Of a stretch of 64,000 nucleotides of DNA, positions 24,098 through 36,910 are shown piece after piece. Source of the stretch: Cyanoderma ruficeps. Its lineage: Eukaryota; Chordata; Aves; Passeriformes; Timaliidae. The stretch lies in contig VZDJ01007753.1 of assembly GCA_008694505.1 (NCBI GenBank), forward strand, positions 12,025,709 to 12,089,708, read 5' to 3'. Both the position numbers and the translations under genes were made by a program. Under the pieces are notes generated by a model. It worked only from the letters and a program-made list of their open reading frames with translations. It had not been told where the DNA came from and made no database searches. How positions within the stretch are numbered: position 1 is the stretch's first letter; each line of letters starts with the position of its first letter.

Positions 24098-27000
24098 CAA
24101 AATATTTTTCTTATATATTTCATTAGAGATTCCAGAGGAGGTGTGTGAGCTTCTTCAAGTTATTGAGTGAGAGAACACATCAAGAATGTCATTTGAGGTC
24201 AATAATCCACTGAATGCAATGAAAAAGTTGCAGGAAGAGCAGCCATATGGCATGTGTGCTCATATGCAGATATATACACACATCCCATACACCCACTGAC
24301 GTGCTTTCCCCTACCTTACTGTGACTCAGTAATTCCTTGCATCACCTTCCCTTGAAAACTCTATGAATGGGAAATTATAAAGGAAGAGAGTACATTAGAG
24401 ACTGTTTAAGATGGTCTTCAATGGACTGTGCTAACCCACTTAATTCTGTGAGAGGCAATCATTGCTTCAGTCATTTCATACAGAGTCTTTAGAGAATCAT
24501 ATTCATCACTGTAGGTCAGCTTCACCCTGTGGATTATCTCTTCTTCTGGATATTAATACCCCTTTGAGTGATAGCTTTGTAAAGGTAGTTACACACTTTC
24601 TTCAGCACTTTTTAAGCCCTATTTTGATGTATGTGCAGAGCTTTTTAAACATCTGCTTTTTACTGAAATGCTTTAGGCTTGGTGTCTGTTTGAAGCTTAA
24701 TTGTTTTGGAAAGTTTGAAGAAATTATTTTCTTCTGGTCTTTTTTGTTGTTTTTGGTTTGAGGTTTTTTTAGGTCATGAGAAAATGAATGGCTGCTTGAG
24801 TGTCTAGTAACAGCAATAACAGTATTCCACTGGGGATTTGAAGGTAGCAGATTCTCTCTAGCAGGGGAAGGATTGGGAGCAGGAGAGCCAAGTTGCCTCC
24901 TATGCCTCTCTTCCTGCGTCCTCACTGACTTCCCACCTCAGATCAGTGACAGAAGGTGCAGTTTGTGCTTAGGAAAGCTGGGGCCAGAGGGGCTCCCTGA
25001 CAGGAGAGAGGTGTGAAGTAGCTGCCAGGCTTTCATGCCATCAGCTCAGTGGCTAATTGTTTGCATAGCTTTGCCTTTCCCAGCGATCTTCCCCGTGTCC
25101 TGTGTTCCTCATGTGGTTTCCATTAAGGTCAGGGTGTGGGGGAAGGGCAGCATGTGAATAACTGCAGTATTTACTCTCACTTATCATTGCAAAGCTCGGA
25201 GTGCTCTACGCTACAGATCCTGCACGGAGCTACAGGCAATGCACAAAGGCAGTGTTTGGTGTTGTTAACTACACTGATTGAAAGGCAGGAACCTCTTCCA
25301 TCCCTTCCAAGGGCCCTGACCATCTCCTTTTCTCACTGCAAGCTGTGAAACAGTGACTCCTGAGTGCATGAGAACTAGATCCTCCATCCAGCTGAAAGGA
25401 ACATGACAATCTGAACAAATATTCCATTAAGTATGGCTACAATTTTTAGGGGGGAGGGATTGAGACTGCCAGCAGAACTGGCATTAGCTCATCCAAAACA
25501 GCTCTGATCTCCCTGTGTCTCCTTTGTGTGTGCTCTGGGGCCGGCCTAAGGACCAAAAAGTCAGTGAATTTCTTCCTGAGAGACGACTTTTCTGGTAATC
25601 AGGGAACATCTCAGAGTATCTCAGTTGTCACTTGGCCCCATCTTTTGCATAATATTGGCAAGGTCTTTCAAGCCTTCTCACGCAAAATTACTTTCAGGTA
25701 GCTCAAGTAGGTTTTCTTTCCCCTCCTTTTCCCTTTCTCCTTTCCATGGGTGAGTATTCCTTGCCTTTAATGCCAGCGGCATGGGTGACTGGCAAAGCAA
25801 CTTGACAACTGGCATTGCTGATGGGTCACTGCCTTTTTGCTGGAGATGTTGCAACTGCCAGAGGTGGGAGGAGAGGCCTCTTTTAGGATAGGGTCTGATG
25901 ATCCTGTTCTTACATGTGGCTCCCAACAGTGTGCCTCTCCAGGTACTTTGAATACCCTCTTGGTAAGCAGAGTTCAGATTAGAAAGGGTACTGAATACAG
26001 GTCAGAAGCACAGAGCAGCTTGATACTGACAGATGTTAAGAACACAAAAGCTTGAAAGGGTTACAGCCTGGCAGATCTTGGCTCTGTTTGCCTAGACAAA
26101 CTCCCCATCCTTCTCACGTTTAGTCCTTACTTTGATGGATGAAAAGGCAACATTACATGATGAAGGATTTTATTTCTGTTATGTGGATAAGTTTCTTTTT
26201 GAGGGAGGTTCAGCAACTTGCATGAAAGAAGAAGCTGTCCAGAGTAAAGATGGCAACAAGGAGGGAAAAGTAGATCAAGTGGGAGTGCTTCCCTTTGACA
26301 GAGACACCTGAAGAAGTGGTCCAGTCTCTGTATTTTACAAGCCTCTGTAACACAGAGGGGTTGCTCCTAAAGAGGAGGCATTGTATCTCCCTCCAGCCTT
26401 CTTGGGCAAAGGTTCACAATGGAGCAATTCATAAACTGGCCTATCTCTGCACAGGCCAGGAAGATGAGGGAACAAAAATCAAGGAGTGGAAGGCAGAAAA
26501 CTTTGGTTTCTAGCATCTGTACAGACTAGGAATGAACCAGGAAGCAGACATAGCTCCAGCAGTAACCTGTGTGTTGACTGCTTCATATTATGAACTTCAC
26601 CTTGTGGTGGCAGGAATATCCTGACATTTTCTTTGGAACAGTTATGGAAGTCTTCACACTCTAGGGCTAGAGTGATGCAGTGTTCTTTGTACAAAGATTA
26701 ACATAGAAGCTATTCACAAAAATGGCAGCAAGCCCAGAGCAAATTGGTGCTGTGGGTCTGGAGTGCATCTGGGACTTGGCACATCAGTGCTCATCTCCGT
26801 GAAACAGTTGTGTGCCAGGGTACCACTAATGCTGGGGTCACAAGAGGGTGCATCATTGGGACTAGGTTTTACCTGCAGAGGTCAAAGCCAGCTGGAAGCT
26901 GAAATGAATTCTCAGTGTTTTCAGCCTGTTCATGGTGTTGGTTTCCAACTGGACTGGTTCTGAACCTTTTCAGCAGAACTATGATCCTCAGTGCAATAGC

Positions 27001-30000
27001 ACCCACATGTCCTTTTATGTTCTGTGAAAATGACCGTATGTGTAAAAAACAATTGGCTGTAAATAACTTTAGCTGTGAAGGAATGCAGGTGGGTCTCCAA
27101 CAGGCAGATAGGACAGTACAGGGTACTGGAGGGATAGAAGCCAGGATGTCTAGGTCCCAGCCTCAGATCTGATTGTGCTATTTCTCTGTTTTTTCAAATA
27201 AAGATTCCTACATGCTTCTTTAATAGTCTAAGAACATCAGTCATACAAAAAAAATTTGCTAAAAATACGTTGTTCAGTGAAAATCTGGTTTTAGTTAACA
27301 TTACAGCTCTGCAAAACAATCTAATAAAGATGCTAATAGCCACATTGGGCAAGTGATGCCTGGCTTTCTGCAATTCTCTTAAAACTGACAAGGTTCTCGG
27401 ATGTGTGATAACAGGTAAGTAGCTTTCAAAGGTGTTCTCATTGTGGGAGCATTTATAACAATGTTTTCTTCCATGGAGTCTCCGGTATCTCCTAAGTCCC
27501 AAGCTCACGCTGCAGTTTTTCTTTGGCACGGGATAGATGCACTTAGCAGGGTTTCTCTCTTACACACAGCCACCTTTTTTTTTTTTCCTGAACTTCTATA
27601 AGCTCCATAGGATGGGGACAAAACCCCCTCTTCAATTTGACTTAAACTGGCCAGCATAATCAAAGTTTTGCTGGGATGGTAAATGGACAAAAGGAGAACT
27701 GTGTTTCTTAATCCTTGTTTCCTTAGTAAACCAGGCAAAAAAAAACTTTGAATGAAAAATTCCAACCAGCTCCAGTCACTATTTGGCATATCATCAAAAG
27801 TTGTTCTGCTGTAGAGAAACAGGACTTCATGGGTTCGTGGAGCTTAAAGAATACACTGAAGCCATTACTGTTGTATAGACTATATTGTCTCAGATTCGTA
27901 TTTATTTTTCAGGATCACCAACAGTAGAATAAAAAGACAATACCTGGTAACAGGTTTTTCTGGGAATATTTCTGGGTCTTTATTAGTGTGCTGCGATGAA
28001 GGTGGGAGGGGATGAAGGGTGCAATTTTATGGTTTTTAATATTTCTGGTTACATAGAAAAACACCTGCAATTTGTTAGCAAGTCAGTAAAGGTATACTAG
28101 AAGTTTTGACATTTTTCAGTAAGGTTAGGAATGAAACCCATAACTAACCACAGCTTATGGGGAGGATGTGGTGATGGTTTGTCATGGACTGGGCCTTTCA
28201 GTGTGAGATTCTGCAACAACCTCAAATTCCAGCAGCAAAGCCTTGTGTGTGTCTCACACATGATGCATTTTCCTGTCACATCTCCTGATGAAGATTTGCT
28301 TGGTAAAGGAGAATTTCAGGGATGAGACATTTGCTTGCAGGTCCAAGCTTTCGTAGGAAAGAGCTACTTGTACATCATTAGTTTGCGGTGAGCTGAGTGA
28401 GCTAAGCCTCATGGTATCCCAATCCTGGCCCAGGAACCAGTTGGTACAAAGATGGGATCATTTTGTTATTCACCAAAGTGCTTTGTATGTCATCTTGCAA
28501 GTGAAGGCAGACTCAGTGTCCTTTAAGGGACAGTCTGGCAGTATCCCAAGAGTAGGCACCCTGACTAAATACTGATTTGGCCAGGAGGGGCCCTCAGGAG
28601 GAGGTGGCTGTTCTGGACAGTGTGTTTCAGCCTCTTCCCAGCACCTCTGAGCAGCACCAGACAGGCAGACTGCAGGCAAACAGGGGCTCTAACAGGAGTG
28701 GAAGATTGCTGGCTTGCTGAGAATCAATTACATGCACTCATAGTTACTGTTTGCAGGTGGTAGGCACGCTTGGAAGGATCCTACAACATATTCCTACTTA
28801 AGAAGAATAAAAAGGCTTTAAACTTGGATGATTCTGTGGCTGACCATTGATTTCTGAAGGGAACACTTCAGTTGTTCCTTACTAAGTCTTTTGTGAGTTG
28901 TGGGTGCTGAAATTTTTAAGTGTAGTGAACCTTTCAGTGAATTTAGAGATCGTCATTATAAGACATAGATGTGTATGGCATGCTTTGCTATACAAAATAT
29001 ATACAATCAGCAGATGCAAGGCAGGTTTCTCACAACCTGACCTTCACCACCACATGCTACATGGGATTTTGTGTGACTCTTGTCAGGTGTGGAAAATTGA
29101 ATCAACTGCTCTGAGTCACTCAAAATTTGTGAGATTTATCAGTACATTTTAGTGTTTTTTTCAGTTTTTATGCTTTTAAAGTTTTTTATAGAACTGAGAA
29201 ATCTATCCACATTTTTTGTTTAAGGGACCCCTGCCTGCCTATTTCATCCATTAGGACTAAAACTTCAATAATCCTAGGAGGAAAGGCTAACTATTTTATT
29301 CATTTCTTTTTTGGAAGAAATGCACTGGAATTCAGTCTATATGCAATTTCTCTGGATCATGATTCAGGATTTTTCCTGTGTGAGGTTCCTGTATTGTAAG
29401 TTTGCTTCAAAAAGAAATGTGGATTAAATATAGCCAGGGAGAATTAAAGACTTTGGACAGAGATAAATATTATTTTTCTCTGAATTTCCAAAATGTTCCT
29501 GAAAGCATTTCAAGCTTTTCAAATGCAACTTTAATCTGTCAGTCCAGAAATCTCTCTGTCAGGAGAAATACAGTAGTTTGGTCATAAGCTGCCTTATACA
29601 TTGTTCAAAGCAAAGGAGGCTGTGTCTTTCTCTGTGTTTTAGAGACACTGCACATGGGCTGAAGCAGAGTCTGAATTCACCAGCCATCAGGAACTGAAGT
29701 TATAAGCGTCCTGTTTCCAAACGAAAGATGTCATGAAAATTCAGCAGACAGGGAGGTAGTGGAAGTGTGAAATAGCATTTCACCACTGCAGCTTTGGGAT
29801 TAGGCTTTGACAAGTTCATGGCAGGAGAGTTTGTTTATCTGATCCTCTCAAAATGTCCTGCTGGTACAGACTCCCCCACAGACTTATTCACACTGTTTTG
29901 CTACAGTCAGTAACTTTTAGTCCACGGAGACTTTGGACTGGAACAGGAACAAGAGAGCTCAGTACTGAATCTCAAACAAGACAGGTCTGGGGTAGCAGGG

Positions 30001-33000
30001 AGTCCAGCCCAAGAACAGGGTCAGTCTGTGTGCCCTGGCTGAGCTAAGCCTCAGGGTGCAGTGGGCTTTGAACTAGAGCAGTGAAAGCTGTAAGGACCTA
30101 AGCTGAGCTGCAGGACAGAGCCAGTCTCTGATTCAGCTGGGCACCACACTAAAACCATCCTTTCCTTCCATTCATTTGCAATGATGCAAGGTTTTAAGTG
30201 TGAGTGCAGGGTGCCCCAGCTCCTGGATAGACTTACAGCAGACAGTGGCTCAACCTCTGCATGTGATTTACAGTATTCTGGGCCAAGAAACGCAGCTGGT
30301 TTGCTGTTTAGATGTTAATCTGAAGTCTTGGTCATCTGAGGGTTTCATGTGTGGTTGCCTGCAAGGCTCACAGTCTTTAAACTCTGGCCACAACTTGAGC
30401 AGCCACTGCCATCTTTCCTTGATTCAGTTCCCTGCTGCTTCCTCCAAGCCTCCCTCAGCAATCCTGCGGTGGATACCACAGGCAGTCTCATTGGTCCCAG
30501 CCAATTTTGCTCCATTAGAATAAATATTCCTCTAAAGGCACTTCCTTCAGAGGAGCCTTCTCCTCTGCAGTTGCCCTCAGCACTTACAAAGTCTTCCCTC
30601 CTCATGCTTACTCACAGGACTTCCTTTTCTATCATTTCCTTTATCTGGGGGACCAGCTGCACAAGTCCAGCTGTTTCTCTCCATGAGCACTTTGGGAAAT
30701 GAAGTGATAACCTCAGCCCTTCTTGAGCCTTGAGGTTAGCTGGGGAAGGGTTGCAGGTGAAATTAACAGTCTGCAAAATATTTGAGGTTAAGGGCACAGG
30801 TTGACAACCAGTGAAATTTTCCATCTCACCTGGGCTGTGTCTCTTTCCCCTGTGCTGCTTGTCGAGCCACAAGGGAGCACAGCTTGACTACTTTTTTTCT
30901 AATAATTTTAATCCTTTGGTAGTGTTAAAAGGGGAAGCCACTAATTAAAACTGGGGCCTTGCACCTGCACTATCCTTTCAGGGCCAGCAGGATGCACTGT
31001 CAGAGGGGCAGCACATTCTGGGGGGAAGGTATTACTGAGAGATGATCTTGCTCAAGTGCAAGGCCTCTGGATTTCTCTTAGAGCACCGGCACTAAGGGAA
31101 GGACCTGCAGGGTCACTTGCTGGATAGGATATGCAAGTTAAAAGAAGTTTCTTTCCCTGTGTATGTCCAAAGTGGAAATAATGTGCATCTGATCCACACT
31201 TAGAAAAGACAAAGACCAGTCAACAGCCCGTATTAAGGCATTGGGCCTTCTGCTTAGCCTCTTCTTTTGTATGCTAAGAGGATTAGCACAATTCAAAGAC
31301 AATCATGATGAGGGTGAAATAAGTAGTTTTGGAAGACATCTTTTATATAGCTAAGATGTCACCAAAAGTGGAGGGAGAAACTGAGTTATTGTGTGTTTTG
31401 TAGTTTCTGACAGCTGTCAGAAATGTATTTCATCTTCTGGAAGGGTAAGGGATATCATCATCCATCAGGTGATACCCTGCAGCTCTTCAATACACAGTGT
31501 CATTTCTGGTGTGAGGTCTGGAAGGTGTCTTGTATAACCTAATGCTCTGCTCCCTTTTAAGGCCATGACCACTGTGCCACTGCTCTCAGGGGACAGATAC
31601 TGTGGCAGCATTTTATTATCCTGGATGCCCTGAGCAGTAGCCACTCCATCTGTCCAGGCTGCTCTTCTTTTGGGAACCAGCCTCCACATGACTAGTGCTG
31701 TCAAGAATCTGCCTGGAGCAACATCAGACAAGCTGAAAGTGGCCTGCTTTCTCCATGACTAAGGCTATATGTGAGGGAAGACTACTCTGGTTACTTACTT
31801 GTCGAAAAAAGGCTTAACAGGTGGCAGCATCAAATGTCCTTTATGAGTGCAGTGAATGACGTGACAGTGGTTTTCTTGTGGCCTGTCTATCATTGGATTG
31901 TTACTTTTAAATGGCCAGTGAAAGGTAACTGAGAGAACAAACCACCTGACTAACACTTGCTATGTAGGGAAATTAGATAGCAGGCTGCAAATTAAAATTT
32001 CCTTTTCATTGGCTTTCTGGATTGTTTCTCAATAAACATTAAGGAGAGAACAAGTCTGTCTGTCTGTCATCCCTCTTACTCCATTTTTTGAGAATCTGAG
32101 GTAAGTATTTGCATTCATAAAACAGAAGAATGAGTGTTTAGGAGTGGTGCCAGCCATGATCATGTGGAACTGCAACACACTACTGCTGAATGCCCCCCCA
32201 CAAGAGTCTGAAACAGTTTATAAGAGTATGAGTTGTTAATGGCCCTATGATTTGAGTGGCCTGCCTTTGAGTTCAAGCACCAATTGTTTATTTGCAACTG
32301 GAAGTTCCCAAGGTGTTGGTTGCCACAGACATGAGAGAAGAAAGACACAGGCTGGTGAATCCAGGCTGACAAAAAATGGGAGCAGAGAGGGTTTTACTGA
32401 ATCATTGAGAAAGATCCTGCCTTAACTGATGACACTGCTTCTTTCAGACCAGCATTATCATTATGCAGCCTAGTTCACATTTCTGCCACTAATATAAGAA
32501 TATGTTAATGAGGGTGATCAGCAGGAGGCAGGACAGCGGAGGCAATAGGGAATTTTTTATCTCTAACTCGCCCTTTCAAATCCAGTTCAGACCAGCAGTG
32601 ACTGGTGGTTATTAGTGTCTTATATTTCTTGGTAGGCCCTGCATGAAATAAATTAGCAAATCCTTCATTCAGTTGCCCCTCAGAAAAACATCATCCATAA
32701 CTGACACTAATTAGACACCTCACTGGCAGTCTTGCAGGGAGAGCAAAAATTGATAGAGACCACGCTCTCATTTTCCCTCGGGTTATCAACACCTTCAGGC
32801 ATAGGGTCCTTGCAGGTCAGGTTGAGTGTAGAATGGTGACCTGAGCAGTAGCCTGGAAGAGCTTATCCTGATGTAGAGTTAAATGAGATTTAGATTTTCT
32901 GTGCTTCAGGGAGACTATCATTGCTTGTAATACACCAAAGGTTTTGTTTGGCTAGAGAGCTGGCAAGAGGCGCAGCCACCTACTACTGGTGCCAGCTCTC

Positions 33001-35742
33001 TGGGAGTCTGAGCTGTTAATCCAAGAGTAAGTATGTAGATGGTGAGCATCCAGGAACCCAGCTGGCCCAAAGTCTCAGCCAGACCGAAGGGCCACTAAAT
33101 ATTTGTTCAATGGATGATAGTTATGCAATTTCCAAGGGAGATGAGGATTTCCTATCAGGGCACATGAGTGCAGACTCAGAGGCTGATAAGAATGTTGCCC
33201 AGTTTTGGTTCTTGGAGGCTACTTGATGAAGCATGGGAGACTCCTTCAACTTATAACCAAAAAGATTGAAGTTTGGAACTAACTACCAGCAAGTGAAGAC
33301 CAGCCTTTTTTTCCTTACAGACACATTCCTCCTGCTTTAGTTGGGTGGCTTGCTTATTTCTTTAGTGCCTTTAGAGTGCAATTGTAGGATCCCTTGGAAA
33401 GTGTCCCACTTACACACCTTTTCCCTAGGATATGAGTCCCTGGGGGAGGCTTCCTGCAGCCTGTTTGCTTAGACACCTGTGCACTATAATGTCTAATTGA
33501 AATTGCATTAATGGTATGATTCCATTACAGCTGAGCAAGATGCTTGCTGCAGGAACACTCCCAGTGGGCCTTGAATCAGCTGCAATAGATAATTTATAAA
33601 GGGCTGTGGATCCGCTCAAAGCTCCAGTGTTAAGTACAGGAGACACAGGGCTATTCATTATTAACACGACATTATGCTTTTTTGCTCAGCAAAAATGTGG
33701 GTCTGGGTTGAGCTAGGCTCTATTGAAGGTGAGATTTGGGGCTGTCAGTTTGACCAAGCTATTCCTCAGACACTGCCTCCAGGTCTGTGACAGCTTTTGA
33801 ACACTCTTTGGAAAGTAACACATCTCCGTTCTGTCATGGTATTCTAAGAATTTTGTAGGTTCTCTTTAGATTTTCTTGCTTTGCATTGTAATTTTTGTGA
33901 AAAGACTAGGGGTGAAAAGAGCTAACAGCTGCCTTGAGGTAGGCCTGATGCACAGCAGCACATAGGGCTGCTCTGAACACAGTCTTCAGTTATTGCAAAC
34001 CTGAGTTTCTCTCCTCACTTCCTCATTTCTGCGTGTATTTCCTAGTCTGCATCTTCCAGAAGCTTTTGCTATTACAAACATAGACTACTACTGTTCTTAC
34101 AGCAAGAAAGGGGTGGAGAGAGGAATGTTTTTTTTGCTATGGCAGTAGGGTAGTGAAAGGGTATTTACCTTAGCAGTGACTATCCAGACTAAACCACAGT
34201 CCCACACTATCAAAGTGTCCAAGTGGGAGGAGGGGAAAAAGAAGAGATGGAAGAAAAAGGTCACTATCTGCTTCTGAATCTTCATCTTCCTTTTCCTCTG
34301 GCTGTCATTCTTTCTCCCCAGAGCCTGATGTCATCCATGCCTGGACAGTGCTGCTCTCTTTGGCAGCAGCCCTCTCTGAAGCAAAGCCCCAGCTTCCCTT
34401 TGCGGGAAGTTTAAAAACACAGACACAGGCAGCACTTGCTAAAAATCAGAGACCGTGAAAGGGAGAGAGATAAAAAAAAAAAAACAACCCAAAAAAACTA
34501 AAGGCAAATTTTCCCTCACTGTGTCTTGCATCTCTTCTCTCCAGAATAAGTGTGCCTGTTCCCCTGCATTTTCTGTTACTATTCACTCTAGTGTCCTGTT
34601 CTTCAAGACAGCGCTGGCAGGAGCTTCTCAAATGGGTGTACTTTACTGAAGTGTATAAAGGTACATTAGCAACAAGAGCTGCTTCAATTTGGAAATTAAA
34701 GCAAAAATCTGTGAAAAAATGAAGACTTTCCAAAAAAAGCTTTGCATGGGCTTGTGAGGATGTTCTAGGTTATTTACCCTCTTCTTCATAGACTGTAGAA
34801 AACATTACATGTTTTAATCTTCTAAAGACAAGAATATTGTTTACAAAATTCTTACCCTCTTGACCTCTTTGTAATTAATTGTACTAGCAAGTAATCAGCA
34901 ATTGTTTTTACAACAAAACTTGAAGTCAGAAGTGGAGAATCAATATGACCTTCTGATTCTCCATTCATCTCTCTCCACCCTGCATGTGCAGTGAGAGCTA
35001 CCACCAATGTTTTTAGTAATATTTTAATTTTAACTGTGTTTTTGTGAGGAAAAGAGGGAAGGTTCTTTTGGCACTGAATCTTACAAGCCTACGCAGAGCT
35101 TTGGGTATCTTGGCAGGAAGATGTGCATTTTTAAGGGGTCACAGATTGAAACTGTCAGCAGGCAATTTGCCCTCTAAAAGAAGAAACATAGAAAAAGTGT
35201 TGAGGCTTTTAAAATGACTTTTTCTTTATAAATAGAATGAAAGTACAGGCTTCAGAGCTTGAGAACTGAGATCAGACACACACCAGGAAGCATGGCCTTT
35301 TCAGTTATTTATTGAGTTGCATTTTTCATTTTTAGTGCTTCATAGTTGCTCTTTATGAACTTCTCCCTCTCTTCCCACTGTCTCTTCTTCATCTGTCCTT
35401 TATACAGCTTGAATACTTGTGGGAGCAGCTAGATTAACAGCTCTAGAAACTTGCAGAGAGAAAGGAACATGTGCATTTGATGGCTCCAGCAGCTGAGAGT
35501 CTGATGCAAACTCCACTAGAAGTCATGGAAAAGAAGAAAGAATTGAAGTAGGGACATAGGAACTGCAGTTAAGCACAGTGCATGCCAGGTCTATCAAGAC
35601 ATACATCTGCATCTGCAGAAAACTCTCTGCTGGCCTCCTGACTTCCTCAGGAGATCACTAGAGAGTGTGACTCTATCTGTATTTATATTGGCTGTCTGAT
35701 GTTGTCTGCTGCTTACCTGGCCAGTTGGCTGCTTATCACTTT

Positions 35743-35745
<3 letters not shown>
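24098..35745. other. Long unique noncoding stretch, no gene seen
   Basis: No exon, RNA gene or repeat family is recognised in these 11.6 kb. It holds T-rich low complexity at about 24739-24768, a poly-T run near 27576-27586, a perfect 20-bp palindrome at 31404-31423, and AT-rich candidate conserved elements at about 32440-32730 and 33430-33670. Open frames (for example 27194-27529 minus, 30200-30702 plus, 30345-30872 minus) occur on opposite strands over the same bases and show no domain. Confidence 0.55.
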
Positions 35746-35791
<46 letters not shown>

Positions 35792-35808
35792 ATTTNTTTT
35801 TTTTTTTT
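35746..35808. repeat. 63-bp poly-T tract containing one N
   Basis: An almost pure T run, broken only by AA at 35788-35789, one A at 35792 and a single N at 35796. On the minus strand it is a long poly-A. CR1 elements end in octamers rather than poly-A, so this is not a CR1 tail. No AATAAA is seen in the 30 bases to its right that would mark a processed retrocopy. The N suggests uncertain homopolymer length. Confidence 0.92.
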
Positions 35809-36176
35809 GTAATTGGTAATCTATAAACACCAGTGGACTGAGCAGTGAAAAATCTCTAAGAAGATCAATGTGGCCCTCCCTTACAACATGTCTTTGAAAA
35901 AAGCCCAGATGGGCTGCTATCAGCACAAACATGTTCAGAGGCATTTTCACTTCTCCTGCTGAATTGGTCTTGTTTCCTCTCTCCCATCAAGGTGTGAACA
36001 TGAACCAACAGGGAAAGAAAGACAGAGGCTTGACTGTGGGTCTGCCTGCAGCCCAGCATCCCACCCTGTGAATATGTCAAACAGCAAAACTCTTTGTCTT
36101 CCATTACATCAAAAGCTGAAACTTACAGTGGTTCAACTTGAAAAATGCCATCCAAATGCCTTTCTCTTTCTTTGAG
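35809..36176. other. Segment between two T-rich tracts
   Basis: This 370-bp unique-looking segment lies between the poly-T tract and the TTTGG-rich tract. A 79-codon minus frame (35865-36104) starts MEDKEFCCLTYSQ. I recognise no product in it. If the poly-T were the tail of a reverse-strand retrocopy, its body would be here, but nothing in the sequence confirms that. Confidence 0.35.
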
Positions 36177-36281
36177 TTTTTGGTTTGGGGAGTTTTGTTT
36201 TGGTTTGGTTTTTTATCTTTTTGTTTGGTTTGGTTTGTTTTTTTCCTTTTTGTTTGTTGTTTTGTTTTGGGTTTTTTATGA
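36177..36281. repeat. TTTGG/TTTTG-rich low-complexity tract
   Basis: Irregular repeats of TTTTGG, TTTGG and TTTTG units, with almost no A or C on the plus strand. It begins near 'gagtttttggtttggggag' and ends near 'tgttttgggttttttatg'. The 67-codon frame across it, made of Phe/Trp/Leu/Gly, is an artefact of this composition. Confidence 0.85.
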
Positions 36282-36764
36282 AGTGGGTTTGTCCATGCTG
36301 CTCAAAGTTGCCATGAGTTTCCTTTCAGGCCTGCTGCTACACAGCTAGGATCCTAGCAGTTCTGGTTGCTCTAGCTCTATCAGTGCTTCTTGGCTTCCAG
36401 GCTTCCTGCCAGGAAAATTTTTAGTATCCCAACTGGAGCTAGGTTTGCCAGGCTCTCAATTCTACCCACTGATCAGGTAGACAGGAGAACCTGAGGAAAC
36501 AGGCAGATTTCTGCCAGAAAATTTAATTAAGCAAGTACATTCCCATGAAATAATTTGATTCTGTTAAACTGGCATTTTTCAAATGGAAAACTGTTCTATC
36601 TGAAAGCTTATGTCCAGCTTTGCTCATTAGTGCATCCATCCATGAACAAAAGGTAAGTTGTGCTGGAGACCAATAATTGAAATGCTTAAATCCCTTCCAT
36701 CAAGAGTGGAACAGAGTAACACTTCAGTGTCTGGCTCCATTTTACCAGTTTAATTTTTTCTGCA
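36282..36764. other. Unique noncoding DNA
   Basis: I see no gene, repeat or signal in this short stretch. Confidence 0.5.
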
Positions 36765-36910
36765 GATACTAAATCTTACAAGACCTCTGTAAGATAGGGA
36801 TTGCTGTTCCCATTAGCAGACAGAGGCAGGACTGAGATAGGGCACAGATTAACTTGGTCTTTATAGGGAGTCAGTGGAAACTCCACAGAAGCTTCCACTC
36901 CTGACTGAGT
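36765..36910 (-). repeat. Possible MIR-like ancient SINE remnant
   Basis: The plus strand contains 'tgttcccattagcagacagaggcaggactgagatagggcacagattaactt', followed by 'agggagtcagtggaaactcc'. The order and spacing resemble the MIR core read backwards: ccccattttacagatgaggaaactgaggcacagagaggttaagtg, then agtaagtggcagagc. The match is patchy, so the borders and the family call are tentative. It is the second or third such relic in the window. Confidence 0.38.
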
